Shown here piece after piece: positions 7,970-17,316 of a stretch of DNA of 64,000 nt (positions are counted from its first letter, which is position 1; the number at the start of each line of letters is the position of its first letter). The stretch is from Mesorhizobium sp. M2E.F.Ca.ET.219.01.1.1 (lineage in GTDB: Bacteria > Pseudomonadota > Alphaproteobacteria > Rhizobiales > Rhizobiaceae): positions 124,001-188,000 of the forward strand of contig NZ_SADT02000006.1 of the NCBI RefSeq assembly GCF_004016445.2. Direction: 5' to 3'. The notes below the pieces were generated by a model, which saw only the letters and a program-made list of their open reading frames with translations, ran no database searches and had not been told where the DNA came from. Made by a program: the position numbers and the translations under genes.

Positions 7970-10468
7970 TCAGAGTTTCAACGTCCTCAGCCGCAAAGCA
8001 TTGGTAATGACCGACACCGACGACAGGCTCATCGCCGCCGCCGCTATCATCGGCGACAGAAGCGTGCCGGTGAGCGGATAGAGCACGCCGGCCGCGACCG
8101 GCACGCCGAGCACGTTGTAGAGGAAGGCAAAGAACAGGTTCTGGCGGATGTTGCGGATCGTTGCCTGGGCCAGCGTGCGCGCCCTGACAATGCCGTTCAA
8201 GTCGCCCTTGACCAGCGTGATGCCGGCGCTTTCGACCGCGACGTCGGCGCCGGTGCCCATGGCGATGCCGACATCGGCGCCAGCCAGCGCCGGCGCATCG
8301 TTGACGCCGTCGCCGGCCATGGCCACGCCAGCGCCGCTCGCGCGCAGCTGCTCCACCAGCGCGCCCTTCTCATCCGGCAGCAGGCCGGCGCGGACTTCGT
8401 CGATGCCAAGCTTCCCGGCGATCGCTTTGGCCGTGCGCTCGTTGTCGCCGGTTGCCATGATGATCCTGAGACCCCTCTCGTGCAGGGCCTTGATCGCCTC
8501 GGCCGTCGTTGCCTTGACGGGATCGGCCACGGCAACGATGCCGGCGAATGCGCCGTCGACGGCCACGAACATCGCCGTCTTGCCATCGGCTTGCAGCTCC
8601 TCGGCATTGGCCGTTTCGACGCCGAGGTCCGCCATCATCGCCGCATTGCCGAGCGCGACCTTCCTGCCCGACACCGTTCCCGAAACGCCCTTGCCGGTGA
8701 GGGCTTCGAAATCGACGGCATCGGCCAGCTTCAGGCCGCGCGCGACGGCGCCCTCGACGATCGCCTCGGCCAAGGGATGTTCCGAGCCCTTTTCAAGCGC
8801 GGCGGCAAGGCCCAGCAGCTCGTTCTCCAGGATGCCCTCGGCCGCGACGACATCGGTGAGCCGCGGCTTGCCTTCGGTCAGCGTGCCGGTCTTGTCGACG
8901 ATCAGCGTGTCGACCGACGCGAAACGCTCCAGCGCCGCCGCTTCCTTGATCAGCACGCCGGCATGCGCGCCGCGTCCGGTCGCCGTCATGATCGACATCG
9001 GCGTCGCCAGACCAAGCGCGCAGGGACAGGCAATGATCAGCACCGACACAGCCGAGACGATGGCGAAGATCAGGCTCGGCTGGGGACCGAAGAGCGCCCA
9101 GGCGATGAAGGCGATGATGGCGACCAGCACCACGGCCGGAACGAAATAGAAGGACACGCGGTCGGCCAGCCCCTGGATCGGCGCGCGCGACCGCTGCGCC
9201 TTGGCGACCATCTCGACGATGCGCGACAGCGTGGTCTCGGCGCCGACCTTTTCGGCGCGCATGACGAGCGAGCCGTTCTTGTTCAGCGTGCCGCCGGTAA
9301 GCGCGGAGCCTTCCGTCTTCTCGACCGGCAGCGGCTCGCCCGTGATCATCGATTCGTCGATCGCCGAGCGACCTTCCAGCACGATGCCGTCGACGGGAAC
9401 GGCATCGCCCGGACGGATGCGCAGCCGGTCGCCGGTCTGGACGCTGTCGAGCGGCACATCCTTCTCGGAACCGTCGGCGCCGATCAGACGCGCGGTCTTC
9501 GGGGCAAGGTCGAGGAGCGCGCGAATGGCCGAGCCGGTGCGCTCGCGGGCCCTGAGTTCCAGCACCTGGCCGAGGAAGACGAGCGCGACGATGACGGCAG
9601 CAGCCTCGAAATAGACCGGAACGGCGCCGTCATGACCGCGGAACTGATGCGGGAAGATGTCCGGGAACAGGGCGGCAACCACGCTGTAGAGATAGGCCGC
9701 GCCGACGCCCAGCGAGATCAGCGTCCACATATTGGGGCTGCGGTTGACAACCGACTCCCAGCCGCGATGGAAAAACGGAAACGCCGCCCAAAGCACCACC
9801 GGGCTCGCCAGCGCCAGCTCTACCCACGTTTTGGTCCGGCCGTCGATGAGACTTTCGAAGCTGAGGCCAAGCATCGGCGCCATCGCGAAGATCAGGAGGG
9901 GCACGGAAAGCGCCGCGCTGACCCAGAACCGGCGCGTGAAATCGACCAGCTCGGGATTCGGGCCCTCGTCGCCGGTCGGCACACCCATCGGCTCCAGCGC
10001 CATGCCGCAGATCGGGCAGGAGCCAGGCTTGTCGCGGATGATTTCGGGGTGCATCGGGCAGGTGTACTGCGTTCCCTTCGGCATCGGCTGCGGCTCGGGC
10101 CGGCCAGCAAGGTATTTTGCCGGCTCCGCCTCGAACTTGCCCTGGCAGCCGGCGGAGCAGAAATAGAAGCCCTGGCCATCATGGCGCACAAAGTGCCTGG
10201 CGCTGGCGCGGTCGACGCTCATGCCGCAGACGGGATCGGTGGCCGTCAGGTAGCTCTCCGGCTCGGCCTCGAATTTCGTGCGGCAACGCTCGCTGCAGAA
10301 ATGAAAGGTTCGTCCGCCATGCTCGGCTGTCGGCTTGCCGGCCGCCGGATCGACCGTCATGCCGCAGACAGGGTCGCGAATCACTGCTTCGGCGGCTGTC
10401 GCCGCAGTTTTCGCGGAGCAGCAGGATGCGCCATGCGGGTGATGATGGTTGTGGTCGGAATGGGTCAT
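7970..10468 (-). CDS. copA: Copper-translocating P1B-type ATPase with two YHS domains
   Basis: 832 residues from the ATG at 10468 (MTHSDHNHHHPHG); the longer frame to 10717 is discarded because it crosses the promoter. Order: His-rich N terminus; YHS domain 1 (32-74, DPVCGMTVD); YHS domain 2 (78-120, DPVCGMSVD); a heavy-metal-binding segment YTCPMHPEI...CPICGMALEP (135-160); membrane helices; TGE (376-378); the CPC metal site in ACPCALGLATP (481-483); DKTGT with the phosphorylated Asp525; SEHPLAEAI; GDGVNDAPAL. It exports Cu(I)/Ag(I) from the cytoplasm. YHS plus CPMHP modules replace the usual CXXC heavy-metal-associated domains. The promoter carries a CueR/HmrR operator. Confidence 0.93.
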   Translation of the reverse strand: MTHSDHNHHHPHGASCCSAKTAATAAEAVIRDPVCGMTVDPAAGKPTAEHGGRTFHFCSERCRTKFEAEPESYLTATDPVCGMSVDRASARHFVRHDGQGFYFCSAGCQGKFEAEPAKYLAGRPEPQPMPKGTQYTCPMHPEIIRDKPGSCPICGMALEPMGVPTGDEGPNPELVDFTRRFWVSAALSVPLLIFAMAPMLGLSFESLIDGRTKTWVELALASPVVLWAAFPFFHRGWESVVNRSPNMWTLISLGVGAAYLYSVVAALFPDIFPHQFRGHDGAVPVYFEAAAVIVALVFLGQVLELRARERTGSAIRALLDLAPKTARLIGADGSEKDVPLDSVQTGDRLRIRPGDAVPVDGIVLEGRSAIDESMITGEPLPVEKTEGSALTGGTLNKNGSLVMRAEKVGAETTLSRIVEMVAKAQRSRAPIQGLADRVSFYFVPAVVLVAIIAFIAWALFGPQPSLIFAIVSAVSVLIIACPCALGLATPMSIMTATGRGAHAGVLIKEAAALERFASVDTLIVDKTGTLTEGKPRLTDVVAAEGILENELLGLAAALEKGSEHPLAEAIVEGAVARGLKLADAVDFEALTGKGVSGTVSGRKVALGNAAMMADLGVETANAEELQADGKTAMFVAVDGAFAGIVAVADPVKATTAEAIKALHERGLRIIMATGDNERTAKAIAGKLGIDEVRAGLLPDEKGALVEQLRASGAGVAMAGDGVNDAPALAGADVGIAMGTGADVAVESAGITLVKGDLNGIVRARTLAQATIRNIRQNLFFAFLYNVLGVPVAAGVLYPLTGTLLSPMIAAAAMSLSSVSVITNALRLRTLKL

Positions 10469-10500
10469 CGGCAATGCCTCGGAATTCTCGAATTGCGGCG

Positions 10501-10531
10501 GAGGTAGTCCTTCCAGCAACTGGAAGGTCAA
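10501..10531 (-). promoter_or_regulatory. CueR/HmrR-type copper promoter and operator upstream of copA
   Basis: On the minus strand a TTGACC -35 box (10526-10531) and a TACCTC -10 box (10501-10506) are separated by 19 bases, the lengthened spacer typical of MerR-family activated promoters. Inside it is the dyad CCTTCCAG-N3-CTGGAAGG (10509-10527), which matches CueR/HmrR operators. It is 33 bases upstream of the copA start. The regulator is probably the hmrR product encoded at 19694-20083. Confidence 0.85.
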
Positions 10532-10666
10532 GGGGCGACGCTGCGATTTTTTGCCTGTTGCGCCGCGCCACGGCAGACTGGAAGCATCCTCCCCGGAATT
10601 TACGCGCGTCAAACACGGCCGCCATGCTATGCACGCCGCCATTTTGAGCTCAGCGAACCGCACCCG

Positions 10667-11518
10667 ATGAAATGCCTCGTCATAAATCTCGACCGCTCCA
10701 CCGACAGGCTGGCGCATGTGACAGCCGAATTCGAGCGAGCCGGCATGACTTTCGAGCGTATCGCCGCGGTGGACGCGCTGGCCCGGCCGGACTTGGCTTC
10801 GATGCCGGTGGGCAAGAGGCCAGTCTCGCGGACACAGCTGACGGATGGCGAGATCGCGTGCCTGCTAAGCCATAGGATCTGCTGGTCCGCCATCGCGGCC
10901 GGCGACGATGCTTATGTCGCGATCTTCGAGGACGACGTGGTGCTTTCGGAGAAAACCGGTCCGCTGCTGGCGGACCGGAGATGGATTCCGGCAGATGCCG
11001 ATATCGTCAAGCTCGAGACGTTCTTCCACAGAACTGTCGTCGGACTGAACAAGATTGCTGCCGGCCATGGCTTCTCGGCAAGAAAGCTGTACGACGTTCA
11101 TATCGGCAGCGCCGGCTATATCGTGTCGAAGAAGGCCGCCGGCATCCTTCTGGAGGCGACGCGGGAAATTCGCTTCCCCGTCGACCATGTGCTGTTCAAC
11201 CCTGAGCTCGAGACGTCGTCCGGCAAGGTGGTATACCAGCTATGGCCGGCGCTTTGCGCGCAGGAGCAATTCCTCGGGCGGGAAAGGGTCAGATTCCCAA
11301 GCCTGCTCAAGCAGGATCGCCAGGAGCAGCATGCCCTTAGGGAGGTCCGCCAAAAGCCAAAGGCATCCGTGTACGACAAGGTCCGCCGCGAGATTCGACG
11401 GCTATCGCTGCAAATTGCGGATTTATGCCGGTTGCGGCGGTGGATGATCGTGCCGTTCGCCCATGGCGGAAAGCGCATCCGCCGGCCCCATACACAGCGC
11501 CGCGAAAACGCGCTATAG
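10667..11518 (+). CDS. Glycosyltransferase family 25 protein
   Basis: 283 residues. MKCLVINLDRSTDRLAHVT at the N terminus, LTDGEIACLLSHRICW, the AIFEDDVVL acidic motif (metal/nucleotide-sugar site) and IGSAGYIVSKKAAG are the conserved blocks of GT25 enzymes, which build lipopolysaccharide outer core and related glycans from nucleotide sugars at the cytoplasmic face. The C-terminal 50 residues are basic. It is divergent from copA and only 10 bases before glnD, on the same strand; no functional link to either is apparent. Confidence 0.85.
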   Translation: MKCLVINLDRSTDRLAHVTAEFERAGMTFERIAAVDALARPDLASMPVGKRPVSRTQLTDGEIACLLSHRICWSAIAAGDDAYVAIFEDDVVLSEKTGPLLADRRWIPADADIVKLETFFHRTVVGLNKIAAGHGFSARKLYDVHIGSAGYIVSKKAAGILLEATREIRFPVDHVLFNPELETSSGKVVYQLWPALCAQEQFLGRERVRFPSLLKQDRQEQHALREVRQKPKASVYDKVRREIRRLSLQIADLCRLRRWMIVPFAHGGKRIRRPHTQRRENAL

Positions 11519-11528
11519 ACGCCGCCGA

Positions 11529-14330
11529 ATGGCAAAGATCTCCTTGAAACTCAACGAAATCATCGATGGCGACACCTTGCGCCGCGACTTGACCGCGCTG
11601 ACGTCGGCAAGCGCTGGCGACGGTTCGGGACCGGCGGTTCGCACTGCTGTCCTCCAATTGCTCAAAGCCAGGCTGGCGGAGGGGCGCAAGATCGCCGAGG
11701 CCATGCTCAAGCAGGATGGCGGCGGCAATGCCTGCGCCGAGCGACTCTCGTATCTGATGGATGAGCTTATCCGGGCGCTCTATGATTTCGCCGCCACCCA
11801 TGTCTACCGCGTCAAGAACAGGTCCGTGGCCGAACGCATGGCGGTCGTGGCGGTCGGCGGCTACGGCCGCGGCACGCTGGCGCCGGGCTCGGACATCGAT
11901 CTCCTGTTCCTGCTGCCCTACAAGCAGACGCCATGGGGCGAGCAGATCGTGGAGTACATGCTCTACATGCTCTGGGACATGGGACTGAAGGTCGGCCACG
12001 CCACCCGCAACATCGAGGACTGCCTCAGGCTGTCGCGCAGCGACATCACCATCCGCACCTCGATCCTCGAGGCGCGTTTCCTGTGGGGCGAACAGAAGCT
12101 CTACGAAGAACTACTCACCCGTTTCGACCATGAGGTGGTGCGCACGACCGGGCCGGAATATGTGCAGGCCAAGCTCGCCGAGCGCGACGAGCGCCACGCC
12201 AAGGCCGGCGAAAGCCGCTATCTGGTCGAGCCCAATGTCAAGGACGGCAAGGGCGGCTTGCGCGACCTGCAGACGCTGTTCTGGATCGGCAAATATTTCT
12301 ACCGCGTGCGCACCGGCGAGGAACTGGTCGAGAAGGGCGTCTTCACCGAGGCCGAATACCGCGAGTTCCAGAAGGCTGAGGATTTTCTGTGGGCGGTGCG
12401 CTGCCACATGCATTTCCTCACCGGCAAGGCGGAGGAGCGGCTGCATTTCGACATCCAGCGCGAGATCGCCGAACGTCTGGGCTACACGACGCATCCCGGC
12501 CTGTCGGCGGTCGAGCGTTTCATGAAGCACTATTTCCTCGTCGCCAAGGATGTCGGCGACCTCACCCGCATCTTCTGCGCGGCGCTCGAGGAAGAGCAGG
12601 CCAAGCATGTGCCGGGCTTCAACCGCATCTTCCTCACCTTCCAGCGGCGCAAGCGCAAACTTGCCGGCACGTCCGATTTCATTGTCGACAACCACCGCAT
12701 CAACATCGCCGACGACGGCGTGTTCGAACGCGACCCGGTCAACCTGCTGAGGCTGTTCTGGTTCGCCGACAAGCATGGGCTGGAGTTTCATCCCGACGCG
12801 CTGAAGCTGCTCACCCGCTCGCTCGGCCTGGTCAACAAGTCGCTCCGGCGCGACGAGGAGGCCAATCGGCTGTTCCTCGACATATTGACCTCGGACCGCA
12901 ACGCCGAGCTCAATCTCAGGCGCATGAACGAGGCCGGGCTGCTCGGCAGGCTGATCCCCGACTTCGGCAAGATCGTCGCCATGATGCAGTTCTCGATGTA
13001 CCACCACTATACGGTGGACGAGCATCTCATTCGCTGCATCGGTGTGCTGGCCGAGATCGAACGCGGCGATGGCGAGAAGATTCATCCGCTGGCGCATTCG
13101 CTGATGCCGGGGCTCAAGAAAAGCCGCGAGGCGCTCTACGTCGCTGTGCTTCTGCACGACATCGCCAAGGGCCGGCCGGATGACCATTCGGAAGCCGGCG
13201 CCCGCATTGCCCGACGCATCTGCCCGCATATGGGGCTGTCGGCGGCCGATACCGAAACTGTCGCCTGGCTGGTCGAGAACCATCTCGTGATGTCGATGAC
13301 GGCGCAGACGCGCGACCTCAACGACCGCAAGACGATCGAGGATTTCGCGTCGATCGTGCAGTCGGTCGAGCGGCTGAAGCTGCTTTTGGTCCTCACTGTC
13401 TGCGACATACGCGGCGTCGGGCCGGGTGTGTGGAACGGTTGGAAGGGCCAGTTGCTGCGCACGCTCTATTACGAGACCGAGCTGCTGCTGACAGGCGGCT
13501 TTTCGGAAGTGTCGCGTGCGCAACGCACCGCCGCCGCGCGCGAGCGGCTGGCCGAGGCGCTCTCGGCCTGGCCGGCCAAGGAGCGCAAGCGCTATGTCGC
13601 GCAGCACTATGAGAACTATCTGCTGACGGTCGACCTCAAAGACCAGCTGCGCCACGCCGGATTCATCCGTGAGGCGGATGCGGCGGGCAAGAAGCTCGCG
13701 ACCATGGTCAAGACGCATGAATTCGAGGCGGTGACGGAGATCACCGTGCTGGCGCCGGACCATCCGCGCCTGCTTTCGATCATCGCCGGGGCATGTGCTG
13801 CGGCCGGCGGCAACATCGTCGATGCGCAGATCTTCACCACCTCGGACGGACGGGCGCTGGACACCATCCTGATCTCCCGGGAGTTCGATCTCGACGAGGA
13901 TGAGCGCCGCCGCGCCGAGCGCGTCGGCCGGCTGATCGAGGACGTGCTGTCCGGCAAGAGCTGGCTGCCCGAGATGATCGAGAAGCGCACCAAGCCGAAG
14001 CGCGGCGCGAAGGTATTCAGGATTCCGCCGCGCGCCGAAATCCGCAACACGCTGTCGAACCGTTTTTCGGTGATCGAGGTCGAGGGGCTGGACCGGCCGG
14101 GCCTGCTGTCCGAGATCACGGGGACGCTCTCCGACCTGTCGCTCGACATCGCATCGGCGCATATCACGACCTTCGGCGAAAAGGTCATCGACACGTTCTA
14201 CGTCACCGACCTGACCGGACAGAAGATCGACAGCCCGACGCGCACCGCCACCATTCACAAGCGGCTGATCGATACGCTGGAAGGCACTTCGTCCGAACGC
14301 AACGGCAAGGCCAAGGCGGCGGCCGAGTGA
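11529..14330 (+). CDS. glnD: Bifunctional [protein-PII] uridylyltransferase/uridylyl-removing enzyme
   Basis: 933 residues, normal length. GlnD uridylylates PII proteins under nitrogen limitation and removes UMP when glutamine is high. Visible: nucleotidyltransferase motif AVGGYGRGTLAPGSDIDLLF (about 108-127); the central GlnD helical region; an HD domain with LLHDIAKGRPDDHSE (about 540-555), which removes UMP; and two C-terminal ACT domains (from about 736 and 846) that sense glutamine. I start at the ATG 11529 (MAKISLKLNE) rather than 11463, which lies inside the previous gene. It is followed after 40 bases by murJ, an order usual in rhizobia. Confidence 0.96.
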   Translation: MAKISLKLNEIIDGDTLRRDLTALTSASAGDGSGPAVRTAVLQLLKARLAEGRKIAEAMLKQDGGGNACAERLSYLMDELIRALYDFAATHVYRVKNRSVAERMAVVAVGGYGRGTLAPGSDIDLLFLLPYKQTPWGEQIVEYMLYMLWDMGLKVGHATRNIEDCLRLSRSDITIRTSILEARFLWGEQKLYEELLTRFDHEVVRTTGPEYVQAKLAERDERHAKAGESRYLVEPNVKDGKGGLRDLQTLFWIGKYFYRVRTGEELVEKGVFTEAEYREFQKAEDFLWAVRCHMHFLTGKAEERLHFDIQREIAERLGYTTHPGLSAVERFMKHYFLVAKDVGDLTRIFCAALEEEQAKHVPGFNRIFLTFQRRKRKLAGTSDFIVDNHRINIADDGVFERDPVNLLRLFWFADKHGLEFHPDALKLLTRSLGLVNKSLRRDEEANRLFLDILTSDRNAELNLRRMNEAGLLGRLIPDFGKIVAMMQFSMYHHYTVDEHLIRCIGVLAEIERGDGEKIHPLAHSLMPGLKKSREALYVAVLLHDIAKGRPDDHSEAGARIARRICPHMGLSAADTETVAWLVENHLVMSMTAQTRDLNDRKTIEDFASIVQSVERLKLLLVLTVCDIRGVGPGVWNGWKGQLLRTLYYETELLLTGGFSEVSRAQRTAAARERLAEALSAWPAKERKRYVAQHYENYLLTVDLKDQLRHAGFIREADAAGKKLATMVKTHEFEAVTEITVLAPDHPRLLSIIAGACAAAGGNIVDAQIFTTSDGRALDTILISREFDLDEDERRRAERVGRLIEDVLSGKSWLPEMIEKRTKPKRGAKVFRIPPRAEIRNTLSNRFSVIEVEGLDRPGLLSEITGTLSDLSLDIASAHITTFGEKVIDTFYVTDLTGQKIDSPTRTATIHKRLIDTLEGTSSERNGKAKAAAE

Positions 14331-14370
14331 CCATCCATTTGACGCAATTTCCCTGGCAGTCATCCCCGGC

Positions 14371-15978
14371 ATGAGCCTCGTCAAGAAATTCGCCACCGTC
14401 GCTTCCGGCACGCTGATGAGCCGCGCCTTGGGTTTCGGCCGCGAGATGCTGATGGCGGCCGCGCTCGGCACCGGGCCGGTCGCCGACGCCTTCAACGCCG
14501 CCTTCCAGTTTCCCAACACCTTCCGCCGCCTGTTCGCCGAAGGCGCCTTCAACGCCGCTTTCGTGCCGCTCTTCGCCAAGGAGATCGAGCAGCATGGCAA
14601 TGAAGGCGCCAAGCGCTTCTCGGAGGAAGTGTTCGGCGTGCTGTTCTCGGCGCTGCTGGCGCTGACTATCGCGATGGAGCTGGCGATGCCGCTGATCGTG
14701 CGCTACCTGGTGGCGCCGGGCTTCGCCGACATTCCGGGCAAGTTCGAGACGACCGTCACGCTTGCGACGATCATGTTCCCCTACCTGATCTGCATGTCGC
14801 TCGGCGCCATGATGGCCGGCATGCTCAACTCGCTGCGCCGCTATTTCGCTGCGGCGATCGCGCCCGCCTTCCTCAACATCATCCTGATAGCCGTGCTGGC
14901 CTATGCCTGGTATCACGGGCTCGATGCGCATGATGTCGGCTTCGGCCTGTCCTGGGGCGTGCTGGCGGCGGGGATCGTGCAGCTCGCGATCGTCTGGATC
15001 GCGGTGCGCCATGCCGGTATCTCGATCGGCTTTCGCCGTCCGAAAATGACGCCGAACGTCAAGCGGCTGCTGATCCTGGCGCTGCCGGCGGCGATCACCG
15101 GCGGCATCACCCAGATCAACCAGCTGATCGGTACGGCGATCGCCTCGGCGCAGAACAGCGCCGTGTCGTCGCTCGCCTATGCCGATCGCATCTACCAGTT
15201 GCCGCTCGGCGTCGTCGGCGTGGCGGTGGCGATCGTGCTTCTGCCGGAACTGTCGCGGGCGCTGAAATCGGGCAACCTGGTCGAGGCCGCAAACCTGCAG
15301 AACCGCTCGGTCGAGTTCACGCTGTTCATGACGCTGCCGGCTGCCGCCGCGCTCTGGGTGATGTCGGAGCCGATCGTGCGGCTGGTCTATGAGCGCGGGG
15401 CGTTTGCCGCCAACCACTCGACGCCGATCGTCGCCTCGATCCTCGCGATCTTCGGCCTCGGCCTGCCGGCCTTCGTGCTGATCAAGGCCTTCACGCCCGG
15501 CTATTTCGCGCGCGAGGACACGCGCACGCCGATGATCTTTGCCGCCATCTCGGTCGGCGTGAACGTCGCCACGGCGCTCAGCCTGTTCCCGTCGATGGGC
15601 GCGCCGGGCATCGCGGTGGCTTCGGCTGTTGCCGGCTGGATCAACGCGCTGATGCTGCTCGGCATGCTGATCCGGCGGGGACATTGGGGCCGCGACATCC
15701 CGCTCTTGAAGCGCATTCCAAGGCTGGTGCTGTCGGCGGTGATCATGGCGACCGCGCTTTATTTCGCCGAGCACTACTTCGCTGCGCGGCTTGGTCCCGG
15801 TTCGCCGCTGGTGGTGAAGGCGACGACGCTGTTCGCGCTGGTCGGCGGGGGTGCGGCGCTCTACTTCATCGCCGCCTTCGGCACCGGCGGCGCCGATTTC
15901 GGCATGATCCGCAGGAATGTGAAACGGGGATCGGCGAAATCTGCGCCGCGGGAATCGAATACCGGCCTGGACGAATAA
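14371..15978 (+). CDS. murJ: Lipid II flippase MurJ (MviN)
   Basis: 535 residues with about 14 hydrophobic segments. It opens with SLVKKFATVASGTLMSRALG and the conserved FNAAFQFPNTFRRLFAEGAF, then FVPLF, hallmarks of MurJ in the MOP flippase superfamily. It moves lipid II across the inner membrane for peptidoglycan synthesis. The central YADRIYQLPLGVVGVAVAIV and YFAREDTRTP are also conserved. Starts 40 bases after glnD; the tail is short and polar. A rhizobial housekeeping gene with nothing unusual. Confidence 0.95.
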   Translation: MSLVKKFATVASGTLMSRALGFGREMLMAAALGTGPVADAFNAAFQFPNTFRRLFAEGAFNAAFVPLFAKEIEQHGNEGAKRFSEEVFGVLFSALLALTIAMELAMPLIVRYLVAPGFADIPGKFETTVTLATIMFPYLICMSLGAMMAGMLNSLRRYFAAAIAPAFLNIILIAVLAYAWYHGLDAHDVGFGLSWGVLAAGIVQLAIVWIAVRHAGISIGFRRPKMTPNVKRLLILALPAAITGGITQINQLIGTAIASAQNSAVSSLAYADRIYQLPLGVVGVAVAIVLLPELSRALKSGNLVEAANLQNRSVEFTLFMTLPAAAALWVMSEPIVRLVYERGAFAANHSTPIVASILAIFGLGLPAFVLIKAFTPGYFAREDTRTPMIFAAISVGVNVATALSLFPSMGAPGIAVASAVAGWINALMLLGMLIRRGHWGRDIPLLKRIPRLVLSAVIMATALYFAEHYFAARLGPGSPLVVKATTLFALVGGGAALYFIAAFGTGGADFGMIRRNVKRGSAKSAPRESNTGLDE

Positions 15979-16095
15979 CCCAAGCAGGCTTGCAGCAACA
16001 CCGGTCTTGATCACGTCGCGCCGTTCGTCCATAAGCGCGTCGTCGAAAGACTTTCGCCGCGCGCGAAACGGCCCTCCACAAGCCATGAGGAACTC

Positions 16096-17163
16096 ATGTC
16101 CGCCTTCAAGTCACTCGTCTTTTCGGGCGTCCAGCCGACCGGCAATCTACATCTCGGCAACTATCTCGGCGCCATTAAGAAATTCGTCGCCCTCCAGGAG
16201 CAGTCCGACTGCATCTATTGCGTCGTCGACCTGCATTCGCTGACGGCGCAGCTGGTTCACAAGAACCTCGGCGACGAGACGCGCTCGATCACCGCGGCGT
16301 TCCTGGCCTCCGGCATCGACCCGAAGAAGCACATCGTCTTCAACCAGTCGCGGGTCATGCAGCATGCCGAGCTTGCCTGGATCTTCAACTGCGTGGCGCG
16401 CATCGGCTGGATGAACAAGATGACGCAGTTCAAGGACAAAGCCGGCAAGGACCGCGAGAATGCCTCGCTCGGCCTGCTCGCCTATCCGAGCCTGATGGCC
16501 GCCGACATCCTGCTCTACCGCGCCACCCATGTGCCGGTGGGCGAGGACCAGAAGCAGCACCTGGAGCTCACCAGAGACATCGCGCAGAAATTCAACAACG
16601 ACTTCTCCGAGAAGATCGCCGCGCTCGGCGTCGGCGTGAAGATGCAGGTCGGCGAGGAGACGGTGAACGGCTATTTCCCGATCACCGAACCGGTCATCGG
16701 CGGCCCGGCGGCGCGCATCATGAGCCTGCGCGACGGTTCCAAGAAGATGTCGAAGTCGGACCCGTCGGACCTGTCGCGCATCAACCTGACCGACGATGCC
16801 GACACCATCTCGAAGAAGATCCGCAAGGCCAAGACCGATCCGGAGGCCTTGCCGAGCGAAGTCGACGGGCTGGAAAGCCGGCCCGAGGCGGAGAATCTGG
16901 TCGGCATCTATGCCGGCCTTGCCGAAATCTCGAAGGAAGACGTGCTGAGAGAATATGGCGGGCAGCAGTTTTCCGTGTTCAAGCCGGCGCTGGCCGATCT
17001 TGCCGTGGAGAAGCTGGCGCCGATCGCTGCCGAGATGCGCCGCATCGAGGGCGATCGCGCCTATGTCGACGCCGTGCTCAAGGACGGCGGCGACCGGGCG
17101 CGCGCAATCGCCGAAGGCACGATGAAGACGGTGCGCGACATCATCGGCCTGCTGCAGGACTGA
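16096..17163 (+). CDS. trpS: Tryptophanyl-tRNA synthetase
   Basis: 355 residues, a class I aminoacyl-tRNA synthetase charging tRNA-Trp with tryptophan. The HIGH-type motif is in PTGNLHLGNYLGA (about 14-26), the KMSKS loop is KKMSKSDPSD (about 216), and the specificity region LMAADILLYRATHVPVGEDQ is clear. ATG at 16096 follows a GAGGAA. It lies 117 bases downstream of murJ on the same strand. No T-box or leader peptide is visible upstream. Confidence 0.96.
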   Translation: MSAFKSLVFSGVQPTGNLHLGNYLGAIKKFVALQEQSDCIYCVVDLHSLTAQLVHKNLGDETRSITAAFLASGIDPKKHIVFNQSRVMQHAELAWIFNCVARIGWMNKMTQFKDKAGKDRENASLGLLAYPSLMAADILLYRATHVPVGEDQKQHLELTRDIAQKFNNDFSEKIAALGVGVKMQVGEETVNGYFPITEPVIGGPAARIMSLRDGSKKMSKSDPSDLSRINLTDDADTISKKIRKAKTDPEALPSEVDGLESRPEAENLVGIYAGLAEISKEDVLREYGGQQFSVFKPALADLAVEKLAPIAAEMRRIEGDRAYVDAVLKDGGDRARAIAEGTMKTVRDIIGLLQD

Positions 17164-17184
17164 TCGACAAGTAGTTGTTTCTAC

Positions 17185-17228
17185 GCAATTCCGGACGGAA
17201 AACCGCTACACACTTTTCCTGGGATTGC
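17185..17228. repeat. Short palindromic intergenic repeat
   Basis: A 44-base imperfect inverted repeat between trpS and usp. Outer arms GCAATTCC (17185) and GGGATTGC (17221-17228); inner GGAAAA and TTTTCC arms. It resembles small palindromic elements scattered through rhizobial genomes; that family link is from memory. As RNA it would fold into a stem-loop. Confidence 0.5.
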
Positions 17229-17316
17229 TCTAGGACCATTGCCACGCCGGCCGGCGGCTTGCCGCCGGTCTGTGGCGGTGGCAGATTGCGGCCGAATTGA
17301 TACCGAGCAGATAGAC

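Noticed and set aside
7784..10507. 907-codon open frame antisense to copA
   Set aside because: Charged low-complexity translation (Arg/Asp/His) typical of the antisense of GC-rich genes; copA on the other strand is fully supported.
12111..16086. Very long minus-strand frames antisense to glnD and murJ (833 and 627 codons)
   Set aside because: No family features; both lie opposite well-supported genes.
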